From Oscillospiraceae bacterium (GTDB lineage Bacteria; Bacillota_A; Clostridia; Oscillospirales; Oscillospiraceae): DNA of 32,888 bases. Location: the NCBI GenBank assembly GCA_017470325.1, contig JAFUES010000003.1:1-32888 (forward strand), given 5' to 3'. Made by a program: the position numbers and the translations under genes. How positions within the stretch are numbered: position 1 is the stretch's first letter; the number at the start of each line of letters is the position of its first letter. The notes under the pieces were generated by a model. The model was not told where the DNA came from and ran no database searches. It saw only the letters and a list, made by a program, of their open reading frames with translations. Shown piece after piece: positions 7,584 through 16,093 of this stretch.

Positions 7584-8963
7584 TTATTTCGCTTTCTTCT
7601 TTTTCCTCAGCTTGAAGATCAGAAGATACAAGATCGCCAGATACAGCGCCGCCAGGCCCATGACCAGCCAGCACATGGCGTCCGAGCGTGGCGCGATGCC
7701 CACCAGGATCAGCACCGGCGCGCCCAGGATGATGCCGAAGCTGCTGCCGGTGATCAGGTTGTTGGCGGCGGGGGTAGCCAGATCCGGGTCGATCTCCCGC
7801 AGCAGCAGCACGCCGGAGCTGATGGTGCCGGTGAGCATGCCGTACATGGAGATGAGCCCCTCGTAGTAATAGTCCTTGTACACCTTCTTGCACACGATGC
7901 TCAGATGAATCCAGGTGACGATGCCGCCGCCAATGGCCAAGAGCAGGAAGGGGACCCACAGGCCTCGGATATCCTCCAGATTGATGGAGCCGATGCCCGC
8001 CACGATCATGATGTCGAAGAAAAAGCCGGAGATGCGGTTGAGCAGGTAGTTGTTCTGATACTGCCGCTGAATGAGCCCGGACTTGCGTCCCTTCTCCAGC
8101 AGCACCCGCAGCAGTATGGCCAGGGCGGAGCCGATGATGAAGTTGAAGCCCCAGATCAGGGTGTTCAGCGTCCCGGCCAGGCCTGGTGACACTGCGGCCA
8201 GACCGGAGGTCACGCCCCAGGCGGCCAGGTAGGTGCACAGGTACACCAGCATCACCATGGCGATCTGCACCGACAGCTTGTCGATGGAGTCGGAGATGGG
8301 GATCTCATTGGGACTTTGGAAGAAATCCGCATCATACTTGGTGTCCTGAGCGGAGCGGGTACCGCTGACCTTGCCCTTGCGGGAGAGCACGTTCAGGATG
8401 ATGACGCCCACAATGCAGGCCACCAGATAGCCTGCCGCGGCGATGGCCAGACCGAAGCTGCGTCCGCCGGTAAAGCCCAGGGCCTCATAGCTGGAGCCGA
8501 TGTTGTTGGCCTGACCGGGGCCCTGGCCGTAGCCCATGGGCAGCAGCAGACCGCTGGCCTTGAACAGGCCCGGCATCACCGTGTAGGCCAGCAGCAGGCT
8601 GATCAGCAATCCCGTGACCCCCTGGGCCATATAGGAGCTGACGATGACGGCGCCGGACTTGAGCCCGGTCAGGTCCCCATCCTTCTTGCCAGCCTCCGCG
8701 GGCACGCGCAGGCTCATGGCGATGAAGCCCAGGGCGATGCCGTGGTACACCAGCATCTCCATCAGGTTCGTGTCCACCCGGACAAGGCCGATGTAGCGGG
8801 CGATCAGCAGCAGGAAGCCGCCCAGCACCGCTATGGGCATCAGGCTTTTGCGGATGAAGGCCAGCTTCTGGCGCAGAAAGTTTGCCAGCAGGATGGCGCC
8901 TGCAATCAGCCCCAGCTGGACGATGATGTTCCATAGGGCCTGGTTGGCGGCAGAATAATCCAT
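7584..8963 (-). CDS. GltS-like sodium-coupled amino/organic acid symporter
   Basis: A 459-residue integral membrane protein with about ten to twelve hydrophobic helices. It resembles Firmicute members of the sodium:glutamate symporter (GltS) family: two similar halves, with a glycine-rich re-entrant stretch in the first half (LLLPMGYGQGPGQANNIGSS) and a related stretch near the end (SGVLLLREIDPD, NLITGSSFGI). I chose ATG at 8963 because GGGAGG lies just upstream and the helices begin soon after; an upstream in-frame ATG would lie inside the acyltransferase gene. The start overlaps the preceding stop codon by one base (TAATG), indicating coupled translation. Glutamate is only the family default; the substrate is not visible from sequence. 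Confidence 0.78.
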   Translation of the reverse strand: MDYSAANQALWNIIVQLGLIAGAILLANFLRQKLAFIRKSLMPIAVLGGFLLLIARYIGLVRVDTNLMEMLVYHGIALGFIAMSLRVPAEAGKKDGDLTGLKSGAVIVSSYMAQGVTGLLISLLLAYTVMPGLFKASGLLLPMGYGQGPGQANNIGSSYEALGFTGGRSFGLAIAAAGYLVACIVGVIILNVLSRKGKVSGTRSAQDTKYDADFFQSPNEIPISDSIDKLSVQIAMVMLVYLCTYLAAWGVTSGLAAVSPGLAGTLNTLIWGFNFIIGSALAILLRVLLEKGRKSGLIQRQYQNNYLLNRISGFFFDIMIVAGIGSINLEDIRGLWVPFLLLAIGGGIVTWIHLSIVCKKVYKDYYYEGLISMYGMLTGTISSGVLLLREIDPDLATPAANNLITGSSFGIILGAPVLILVGIAPRSDAMCWLVMGLAALYLAILYLLIFKLRKKKKAK

Positions 8964-10093
8964 TATCGTTCCTCCCAGATCTCTGAATATTTCCGCAGAT
9001 TCGCACCCGTGTCCGAGCGGATCTGCCAATAGGCGTCCTGATAGGTGAACAGCAGCAGGTGGGTCAGCACCATGGACATGCTGCGGATCTCCGCCAGGGG
9101 GAAGCTGTATGCGCCGCAGCAGAGGCGGTCCTCATACTGCCGCAGCTCGCCCCGGCCCAGATCCTCCTCGCTGTGGTCCGCGCCTACACGGCTGAGAAGC
9201 ACTTCCCCGTCGGAGAACAGGCAGTCCCCGTGGAGGAAGTCCCGGGCGTGGAGGGCGGCCTTCTGCCAGTCCTCCCAGTCGGCGATGGTCGCAAAGGGCT
9301 TGTCCGGCCGGAAAAAGCCGGTCTCCGTGTATTCCAGATCCAGCCCGCAGGAGCAGAAAATGTGATCGCCCCTGCTTTGCAGCGTCCCGATCCTTTTGCA
9401 GCCAGGGCACAGGTACATGGCCCGTTCCAGCCCCTCGGCCCGGCGCTTGCCCTTGAAGGCCACCGGCTCCTGCCGCTGGCGCTGCCAGGCATCCTCGTAC
9501 AGGTCCCGGGCCAGGGCGGCGTCCACCTCCGCCGCGCTCATGGTCTTCAGGACCTCCGGCGGGTAGATGTTTACCGGGTGGATGTGCATCTTGCCCCGGC
9601 GCACACCCTTGCCCCAGCGGGGCAGGCTCAGATAGCCGCCCTCCAGCTTGAAGGTCACCAGGGTGGCCCCGGTGCTCTTGGCCAGCTTCCCGGTGCCTGG
9701 GAAAACGGCTGCGGTCCGCCCGTCCCAGCACTGGGCGCCCTCGCCGAAGATACACACCGAGTGCCCGGCGCGCAACTGCCGCAGCACGGATTTAACCGTG
9801 TCGGTGCCCAGGGAGGCCTTGCGGCGGGGGATGGGTGCCACCAGGTAGTGGATGAGTTTTGTGACGAAGCCCAGGCGGAACAGGTGCTCACTGGCTACGT
9901 AATAGACATGCTTGTCCTTCAGACTCATGGCAACCAGCAGCGGGTCCCAGGCGCACACGTGGTTGGGGATCAGCAGCACCGGCCCCTCCACATGCAGGTC
10001 CTCATGGGTCAGATTGAATTTCCGGCAGAGCCAGGGGTGGACCAGATGATACAGGATCTTCCACACCCGCAGGTGTCTCTTATACTCGTCCAT
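8963..10093 (-). CDS. PlsC-like acyltransferase with C-terminal zinc ribbon
   Basis: 376 residues. The N-terminal half is a glycerolipid acyltransferase domain, expected to acylate lysophosphatidic acid or a similar lipid at the inner face of the membrane. It has the catalytic H45-x4-D50 in IPNHVCAWDPL and the substrate motif at 116-119 (FGEG, for the usual FPEG). The C-terminal ~150 residues are unusual for PlsC: a zinc ribbon (C229, C232, C247, C249), then a domain I do not recognise containing GDCLFSDGEVLLSRVG and LAEIRSMSM. Start ATG 10093 lies one base after the TGA of the carboxypeptidase gene (TGATATG), pointing to coupled translation. A start 36 bases upstream would overlap that gene further. 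The lipid substrate is unknown. Confidence 0.85.
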   Translation of the reverse strand: MDEYKRHLRVWKILYHLVHPWLCRKFNLTHEDLHVEGPVLLIPNHVCAWDPLLVAMSLKDKHVYYVASEHLFRLGFVTKLIHYLVAPIPRRKASLGTDTVKSVLRQLRAGHSVCIFGEGAQCWDGRTAAVFPGTGKLAKSTGATLVTFKLEGGYLSLPRWGKGVRRGKMHIHPVNIYPPEVLKTMSAAEVDAALARDLYEDAWQRQRQEPVAFKGKRRAEGLERAMYLCPGCKRIGTLQSRGDHIFCSCGLDLEYTETGFFRPDKPFATIADWEDWQKAALHARDFLHGDCLFSDGEVLLSRVGADHSEEDLGRGELRQYEDRLCCGAYSFPLAEIRSMSMVLTHLLLFTYQDAYWQIRSDTGANLRKYSEIWEER

Positions 10094-10094
10094 A

Positions 10095-11456
10095 TCAGAA
10101 TCCGTGCTCCCCGTAGTAGTTTTGGGCATAGCGCAGCAGGATCTCCGAGGCCTGGTTGCGCACCCAGGCGTTCTCGGCGCCCAGGAGGACCAGCACGATG
10201 GTGTGGGTCTCGCCGCCGTGGCTCACCGGCAGACTGACGGCCAGGCAGTTGCCGGCCTTGTCGGTGTTGCCGGTCTTGAGCCCGTTGACGCCGTCCAGAT
10301 TGAATACCAGCGGGTTGGAGTTGGCAGTGGCATAGTCCAACTTCTGCATCTTGCTGTATTTCTTCGAGGTGATCTCGGTGATCTCCGGGTGCTTTTCCAG
10401 CAGGGTGCGGATCAGCAGGAACAGATCCTGGGCGCTCATGCGGTTTTGGAGCTTGGCGGCCAGGGCGTTGCGGGTGAAGATGGGCAGACCGCTGCAGCTG
10501 TAGAATTCCGCGCTGCGCAGGCCCAGCTCCGCTGCCTTGGTCTGCATCTGTTCCACAAAGGCCTCCTCGGACCCGGCCACATACTCGGCCAGGGCCAGGG
10601 CGCACTCGTTGCTGGAGGCCAGCAGCATGCCGTCCAGCAGCTCATAGGCGGGGACCTGGCTCCCCTCGTGCAGGACGATGTAGCCGTCGGCCGACTTGGA
10701 GAGCCGGTCGGCGTTCTGGGAAATGGGGATCAGATCGTCCCGGTGGAGCCGCCCCTCGTCCATGGCGTCGGCCAACAGATAGTATCCCAGGAGCTTGCTG
10801 AGACTGGCGATGGGCAGCACCCGGTTGGGGGCGTTGACGTACAGGGCCCTGCCGGTGTCCGCGTCGGCCAGGACGATGCCGTTGAACACGTCGAAATAGC
10901 CCTGGGCGGCCAGCGCCTCCAGATCCGGCGCGAAAGGCCGGTCAGGGTAGACGCGGATGGCGCTCTCCGATACGATCTCCACGGTCAGATTCAAAATCAG
11001 CTGCAGATCGGTGAGATTCATATACAGGTCCCGGTCCGTGGAGCGGTAGGAGTAGTATTTCCGCTCACTCTCCCCAACATAAAAGCGGTGGCGGGCCAGA
11101 CCCAGATGCTTGACGCCGATCCGGCTGTCTACCACCAGCCGGGTCATGCCGGTGACCGGGGCCGCGGCCTGGCCGGGGAGGACGGTGAAGGATTCCCCAT
11201 CCTCGTTGGTATAGTTGTAGTTCAGGCGAAACTGGGCCGCCGTGCCGCTGAGGGCCTGGGATAGATCCAGCAGAGACAGGTAAAGGTTGCCCTCGTAGGA
11301 CTCCTGGTAGGCGCGCACGGTGGCGTCATCGCCGCCGTCGATCAAAAGGGTGAGCTCAAACGGGGAGGGGCTGCTGTCGGCGTAAGCCGCGGCAGGCAGC
11401 GACAGGAGTATGACGGCGCAGAGAAGAAACGAAAAAAGCTTCCGAAGGCTGTGCAT
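10095..11456 (-). CDS. Serine-type D-alanyl-D-alanine carboxypeptidase (DacF-like)
   Basis: A 453-residue penicillin-binding protein of the D,D-carboxypeptidase type, which trims the terminal D-alanine from peptidoglycan stem peptides outside the membrane. It has a signal peptide of about 26 residues (cleavage after AYA). Residues ~30-170 are an additional N-terminal domain resembling a stalk or copper-amine-oxidase-N-like fold. The catalytic domain contains S218-L-S-K221, S281-S-N283 and K394-T-G396. No clear C-terminal amphipathic anchor is visible beyond the last helix, and the protein ends soon after the KTG lobe. A candidate promoter lies at 11504-11532. It is the first gene of a minus-strand operon with the acyltransferase and symporter. 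Confidence 0.92.
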   Translation of the reverse strand: MHSLRKLFSFLLCAVILLSLPAAAYADSSPSPFELTLLIDGGDDATVRAYQESYEGNLYLSLLDLSQALSGTAAQFRLNYNYTNEDGESFTVLPGQAAAPVTGMTRLVVDSRIGVKHLGLARHRFYVGESERKYYSYRSTDRDLYMNLTDLQLILNLTVEIVSESAIRVYPDRPFAPDLEALAAQGYFDVFNGIVLADADTGRALYVNAPNRVLPIASLSKLLGYYLLADAMDEGRLHRDDLIPISQNADRLSKSADGYIVLHEGSQVPAYELLDGMLLASSNECALALAEYVAGSEEAFVEQMQTKAAELGLRSAEFYSCSGLPIFTRNALAAKLQNRMSAQDLFLLIRTLLEKHPEITEITSKKYSKMQKLDYATANSNPLVFNLDGVNGLKTGNTDKAGNCLAVSLPVSHGGETHTIVLVLLGAENAWVRNQASEILLRYAQNYYGEHGF

Positions 11457-11503
11457 AGGCTACCCTTCTTTCTGTAGGCGGAAAACATTTCCAACTCATG
11501 GCG

Positions 11504-11532
11504 ATTATACAGGGAAAGCCGCGATCACGCAA
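11504..11532 (-). promoter_or_regulatory. Candidate promoter for the carboxypeptidase operon
   Basis: Read on the minus strand: TTGCGT (11532-11527), a 17-base spacer and a perfect TATAAT (11509-11504), about 50 bases before the ATG at 11456. The -35 box is weak. Confidence 0.6.
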
Positions 11533-11564
11533 GCAATTTACGCACAGGCGGCGGTACTTGTCCC

Positions 11565-11593
11565 AAGACAGGGGATATTTCCCATGCTATAAT
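11565..11593 (+). promoter_or_regulatory. Candidate extended -10 promoter for the TIM-barrel gene
   Basis: AAGACA (11565-11570), a 17-base spacer and TATAAT (11588-11593) preceded by TGC, an extended -10. The start codon at 11652 follows about 60 bases later. It is divergent from the carboxypeptidase promoter. Confidence 0.7.
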
Positions 11594-11651
11594 ATCATAA
11601 TAACACAATCCTTCAAAAAACAAAACCTTATATTCATGGAAAGGAGCGCCT

Positions 11652-12320
11652 ATGAAAGAGAACCGATCCAACGCCCCGCAGATCGACAGCAGTCTGCGGC
11701 ACATCCTGCGCATGCCCGCGGAGTGTTACGCAGCCTCGGGCATCGTCATCAACGGCCGCCGGATCAAGACCCTGGTGTTCACCACGGACCTGGCCATCAT
11801 CCGAAACTGTGACGCAGACGCCGTCTTCGCGGTCTATCCCTTCACACCCCAGCAGGCCATCAGCGACGCCATCATCCGGGCCTCCTATATCCCCGTGTTC
11901 TGCGGCGTGGGCGGCGGGACCACCCGGGGGCTGCGCACCGTGTCTCTGGCCAAGGACGCGGAGAGCCAGGGGGCCATGGGCGTGGTGCTCAACGCGCCGG
12001 TGACCAATCTGAATCTGGCCGCCGTGGCCGCGGCGGTGGATATCCCCGTCATCATCACAGTGATCCATGAGGATACGGACGTGGCGGCGCGGCTGTTGTC
12101 CGGCGCCGCCATCTTGAACGTGGCCGGGGCGGAGCGGACGCCCCAGATCGTGCGGAAGATCCGTGAGGCTTACCCGGAGGTGCCCATCATCGCCAGCGGC
12201 GGCAACCTGCCAGACACCATTCGTGAGACCATCGACGCGGGGGCCAACGCCATCACCTTCACGCCGCCCTCCACCAAGGAGCTGTTCTCCGCCATGATGG
12301 AGCGGTACCGGGAGGAATAA
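11652..12320 (+). CDS. Conserved TIM-barrel protein, often labelled hydrolase, function unknown
   Basis: A 222-residue cytoplasmic protein of a beta/alpha-barrel family common in Clostridia, which I recall only with the vague label 'hydrolase'. Visible hallmarks are LRHILRMPAECYAASGI, the next stretch INGRRIKTLVFTTDLAIIRN, GVGGGTTRG, VIITVIHEDTDVAARL, AGAERTP and the phosphate-binding-like IIASGGNLPDTIRETIDAGA near the C-terminus, which resembles the loops of phosphate-binding barrels. AAAGGAGCG upstream of ATG 11652 is a good ribosome binding site. It has its own promoter and terminator, so it is a single-gene transcript. Substrate and reaction are not known to me; I would not call a specific enzyme. 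Confidence 0.82.
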   Translation: MKENRSNAPQIDSSLRHILRMPAECYAASGIVINGRRIKTLVFTTDLAIIRNCDADAVFAVYPFTPQQAISDAIIRASYIPVFCGVGGGTTRGLRTVSLAKDAESQGAMGVVLNAPVTNLNLAAVAAAVDIPVIITVIHEDTDVAARLLSGAAILNVAGAERTPQIVRKIREAYPEVPIIASGGNLPDTIRETIDAGANAITFTPPSTKELFSAMMERYREE

Positions 12321-12324
12321 AGCG

Positions 12325-12358
12325 CACAAAAACCGGGGACTTTTCCCCGGCTTTTGTG
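12325..12358 (+). terminator. Intrinsic terminator
   Basis: Two stacked stems: CACAAAA (12325-12331) pairs with TTTTGTG (12352-12358), enclosing CCGGGGA (12333-12339) paired with TCCCCGG (12344-12350). It starts five bases after the stop codon and may work in both directions. Confidence 0.85.
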
Positions 12359-12428
12359 GAAGATACGCCATATGCAAAGGCTATCGTAAAAATATGGAAA
12401 AGATATTTCGCAAAAGCGGACAAAAGGT

Positions 12429-12457
12429 TTGACAATTTCTTAACGTTACACTATAAT
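12429..12457 (+). promoter_or_regulatory. Consensus sigma-A promoter of the V-ATPase operon
   Basis: TTGACA (12429-12434), exactly 17 bases, then TATAAT (12452-12457): a fully consensus promoter. Transcription should start near 12464, giving a leader of about 155 bases before the first start codon at 12621. The surrounding region (12360-12620) is much more A/T-rich than the genes and otherwise holds only the leader structure described separately. Confidence 0.9.
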
Positions 12458-12527
12458 GATTTACAATGCACCGGGTATCTGTGCAGACATTTTTTTCCGT
12501 TTGTAAACAGGTTTTCCTTGAAAGCGG

Positions 12528-12570
12528 ATACCGGATGCGGTATTATAAATATAATACCGATAGCATTTTT
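12528..12570 (+). promoter_or_regulatory. Leader of the V-ATPase mRNA with two competing hairpins
   Basis: Segment 1 (ATACCG, 12528-12533), segment 2 (CGGTATTAT, 12538-12546) and segment 3 (ATAATACCG, 12551-12559). Segment 2 can pair with 1 (six pairs, four-base loop) or with 3 (nine pairs, four-base loop), but not with both. A run of T follows at 12566-12570. Whether it regulates anything is unknown. Confidence 0.45.
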
Positions 12571-12620
12571 ACATCGCAAAAAACCATGGAGAGAAGAAAA
12601 AACATAGAGGGGGTGTGCCA

Positions 12621-12935
12621 ATGTCATTTGAAGCAATTACCAACATCACCGACGCCGAGGCCCAGGCGAAAGCCGCAGTGGCCGGGGCAGAGGGCAAGGC
12701 AAAGCAGATGCTTGCCGATGCGCAGGATGCCGGGCGTGCCGCGCTGGATGCGGCGGTCGCCAAGGCGGAAAGCGAACTTGCCGAACTGAAGCAAAAGACG
12801 GAGGAGAAGGCCTCCGCCGAGGCGGAGGAACTTTCTCAGGTGCTGGAGAGCCAGAAGGCTCAGCTGCGTGAGCAGGCGAGCGCCAAGCTTGACCAAGCAG
12901 CGGCTCTCATTGTGGAAAGGATAGTGAACAACTGA
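12621..12935 (+). CDS. V-type ATPase small coiled-coil subunit H (G-like)
   Basis: A 104-residue, alanine- and glutamate-rich, almost wholly helical protein with heptad character, beginning MSFEAITNITDAEAQAKAAV. This is the pattern of the small peripheral-stalk subunit (AhaH/NtpF type) that pairs with subunit E to hold the catalytic head against rotation. Its place as the first gene before subunit I supports the call. ATG 12621 is preferred over an in-frame GTG six bases upstream because AGAGGGGG (12606-12613) is correctly spaced for it. The next gene starts one base after the stop. Low-complexity helical sequence makes the homology itself weak; context carries much of the evidence. Confidence 0.82.
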   Translation: MSFEAITNITDAEAQAKAAVAGAEGKAKQMLADAQDAGRAALDAAVAKAESELAELKQKTEEKASAEAEELSQVLESQKAQLREQASAKLDQAAALIVERIVNN

Positions 12936-12936
12936 C

Positions 12937-14928
12937 ATGGCCATTTTAAAAATGAAACGGCTTCGGCTCATGGTTGTCCGCTCCCGGAAAGAAGAACTGC
13001 TGCGTGAACTGCAAAGACTGGGCTGCGTGGAACTGTCGGAGATCGGCCAGGAGCTTCAGGAAACGGAAGCCCAGGGCCTGGTCCGGCGGGAGAGCGGCAG
13101 CGTCATGGCTCTGAAAGGCCGCCAGAACACCCTGGACCATGCGGTGGCGCTGCTGGATAAGTACGCGCCGGCCAAGTCCAAGCTCCTGTCCCCAAAGCCG
13201 GAATTTGCTGAGGAGGAGCTCCTCAGTGACGCCGGTGTGGAGGATGCGCTGAAACTGGCGGAGGCCATCGCCGCCGCCGATGAGCGGGTCCGCAGGATCG
13301 GGGCAGAGGAGAGCAGGCTGCAGAACCTGATCGAGAGCCTGACTCCCTGGAAGGATCTGGACCTGCCCCTGGAGACGGAGGGCACGGAGCGCGCATCGGT
13401 GCTGACCGGGTCCATCTCCAGCCGCATCCCGCTGACCGAGGTGACCAACGCCCTGGCGGAGGCCGCCGAGGAGGCGGAGCTGTTCTCCATCGCCCAGGAC
13501 AAGAGCGCACACTATGTGCTGCTGGTCTGCATGAAGGAGAGCCTGACGGCGGTGCAGGAATGCCTGCGGGGCTTCGGCTTTACGGCCACGGCCTTCACCG
13601 GCATGACCGGCACGCCCAAGGAGGGCATCACCCAGGCCCAGGAGTCGCTCAAGACCCTGGCCGAGGAAAAGGCGGCCTGGACGGCGGATATCGCCGGACG
13701 GGGCGGCACCCGGGACGAGCTGAAGCTGGCTTCCGACCGGGTCGGCGTGCAGATCGCGGCGGCCGAGGCGGAGGACCGGATGTTCGGCACCGAGACCACC
13801 GTGGTCCTGGAGGGCTGGATGCCCGAGGAAAAGGAAGCGGCCCTGGAGCAGGTGCTGGAGCGGTTCGACTGTGCCTGGGAGACCAGCGAGCCGGACAAGG
13901 ACGAGTATGACCAGGTCCCCGTACAACTGAAAAACAACGCATTGACCAATTCCCTGAACATGGTCACCAACATGTATAGTCTGCCTGCCTACGGCACGGT
14001 GGACCCGAACCCCCTGATGGCGCCTTTCTTCATCCTGTTCTACGGCCTGATGATGGCGGACATGGGTTACGGCGCACTGATGGTGATCGCGGCCATCGTG
14101 GCCATGAAGAAGATCAAGCCCCGGGACGGCACCCTGGCCTTCTGCCAGCTGCTGCTGTACGGGGGCATCTCCACCTTCATCATGGGCGCTTTGACCGGCG
14201 GCCTCTTCGGCGACGCTCCCTACCGGATCGTACATATGTTCAATCCCAAGAGCACCTGGGAGGGCCTGCCTTATCTGTTCAACCCCATTTACAACAGTGA
14301 GATGGTGCTTTACGGCGCCATGGTGCTGGGCGTCATCCACCTGAATGTGGGCATGATCGTCAGCGCTGTGGAAAAGGTCCGCGCCGGCAATCCTCTGGAC
14401 GCGGTCTTTGAGGAGGGACCCTTGTGGGTCATCCTGCTGGGCGGCATCCTGTTCGTCCTGCCCAAGCTGGGCATCGCCCATTTCCCCACAACGCCCGGTC
14501 TGGTCATCCTGATCATCGGCGCTGTGATGCTGATCTTCGGCGCCGGGCGCCACAGCAAGGGCTTCGGCAAGGTGACGGCGGCCATCGGCATCATCTACAA
14601 CACCCTCACCGGCTGGTTCGGCGATATCCTGTCCTACTCCCGTATCATGGCCCTGATGCTGGCCGGCGGCGTCGTAGGCCAGGTGTTCAACACCATCGCG
14701 GCCATGCCCGCCGAGGGGATGGGCGTCAACCTCTTTACGATCCTGGTCTTTATCCTGATCTTCCTGGTGGGCCACGCCATGAACTTCGCGTTGAACCTGC
14801 TGGGCTGCTTCGTGCATGACCTGCGTCTGCAGTGCCTGGAGTTCTTCGGAAAATTCTATCAGGACGGCGGCCGGCCCTTCCAGCCGCTGAAGATCAAAAC
14901 CAAGTATGTCCGCGCAAAAGAAAATTAA
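12937..14928 (+). CDS. ntpI: V-type ATPase subunit I (a-type stator)
   Basis: A 663-residue membrane subunit that forms the ion half-channels next to the rotating c-ring. The N-terminal ~340 residues are the soluble arm with coiled coils. The C-terminal half carries about seven or eight membrane helices beginning at NPLMAPFFILFYGLMMADMG. The diagnostic stretches are GWFGDILSYSRIMALMLAGG and the final helix GHAMNFALNLLGCFVHDLRL, whose R630 corresponds to the essential arginine of V-ATPase a-subunits. It starts one base after the subunit H stop, with no strong ribosome binding site, consistent with translational coupling. Length is typical for bacterial subunit I. Confidence 0.95.
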   Translation: MAILKMKRLRLMVVRSRKEELLRELQRLGCVELSEIGQELQETEAQGLVRRESGSVMALKGRQNTLDHAVALLDKYAPAKSKLLSPKPEFAEEELLSDAGVEDALKLAEAIAAADERVRRIGAEESRLQNLIESLTPWKDLDLPLETEGTERASVLTGSISSRIPLTEVTNALAEAAEEAELFSIAQDKSAHYVLLVCMKESLTAVQECLRGFGFTATAFTGMTGTPKEGITQAQESLKTLAEEKAAWTADIAGRGGTRDELKLASDRVGVQIAAAEAEDRMFGTETTVVLEGWMPEEKEAALEQVLERFDCAWETSEPDKDEYDQVPVQLKNNALTNSLNMVTNMYSLPAYGTVDPNPLMAPFFILFYGLMMADMGYGALMVIAAIVAMKKIKPRDGTLAFCQLLLYGGISTFIMGALTGGLFGDAPYRIVHMFNPKSTWEGLPYLFNPIYNSEMVLYGAMVLGVIHLNVGMIVSAVEKVRAGNPLDAVFEEGPLWVILLGGILFVLPKLGIAHFPTTPGLVILIIGAVMLIFGAGRHSKGFGKVTAAIGIIYNTLTGWFGDILSYSRIMALMLAGGVVGQVFNTIAAMPAEGMGVNLFTILVFILIFLVGHAMNFALNLLGCFVHDLRLQCLEFFGKFYQDGGRPFQPLKIKTKYVRAKEN

Positions 14929-14961
14929 AAATATTTGAAAATCTGTCAGAACTATTTTTAG

Positions 14962-15444
<483 letters not shown>

Positions 15445-15469
15445 TCGGCCAGCACACAAGGAGGATACC

Positions 15470-16057
15470 ATGAAAGGCACTGAAAAAATCATCGCGCATA
15501 TCCAGGCCGACGCCAAGGCCCAGGCCGACGCGATACTCGCTCAGGCAGAGCAGCAGTGCGCGAGTATCCGCGAGGAATTTGAGAAAAAGGCCGGCGAGCT
15601 CTACGGCGAAAAGATCCGCGCCGGTGTGAAGGCCTGCCAGGATCAGCTGGACAGCCAGCAGCGCATCGCGCAGATGGAGGCCAAGAAGAGCCTCCTGGCG
15701 GTCAAGCAGGAGATGGTGGCCGAGAGCTTCGACAAGGCCCGGGATCAGATCCTGAACCTGCCCAAGGAGCAGTACATCGATTTTCTGGCAAAGCTGGCGG
15801 CCAAGGCCTCTGTCAGCGGCGATGAGGAGATCGTCCTCAACGCGGCCGACCGGGAGTCTGTGGGCGAGCAGGTGGTCAAAGCGGCCAACGAGAAGCTGAA
15901 CGGCGGCAGGCTGAGCCTGTCTCAGGAGACCGGCAGCTTTGACGGCGGCCTGCTCCTGCGCCGGGGCAATGTGGAGGTCAACTGCACGGTGGAGCTTCTG
16001 GTGGAGCTGTGCCGGGGCGAGATGTCTGCCGAGCTTGCCTCCGTGCTCTTCGCATAA
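15470..16057 (+). CDS. ntpE: V-type ATPase subunit E (peripheral stalk)
   Basis: A 195-residue protein with a long N-terminal helical half (about 1-105: IIAHIQADAKAQADAILAQA and following heptads) and a compact C-terminal domain containing NAADRESVG, FDGGLLLRRGNVEVNCTVEL. That ending, a 'GG.ll..g.ievn.tle..l' pattern, is typical of subunit E. It pairs with subunit H to form the stator stalk that joins subunit I to the catalytic head. AAGGAGGA at 15460-15467 precedes ATG 15470. It lies 25 bases after the c-ring gene. Confidence 0.93.
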   Translation: MKGTEKIIAHIQADAKAQADAILAQAEQQCASIREEFEKKAGELYGEKIRAGVKACQDQLDSQQRIAQMEAKKSLLAVKQEMVAESFDKARDQILNLPKEQYIDFLAKLAAKASVSGDEEIVLNAADRESVGEQVVKAANEKLNGGRLSLSQETGSFDGGLLLRRGNVEVNCTVELLVELCRGEMSAELASVLFA

Positions 16058-16093
16058 GAGCGCGGACACATCCCGATACAGGGAGGGAAGAAA

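Noticed and set aside
12466..12789. Possible leader peptide starting at 12466 in the V-ATPase leader
   Set aside because: It runs on into the subunit H gene in another frame, has no ribosome binding site and no clustered regulatory codons.
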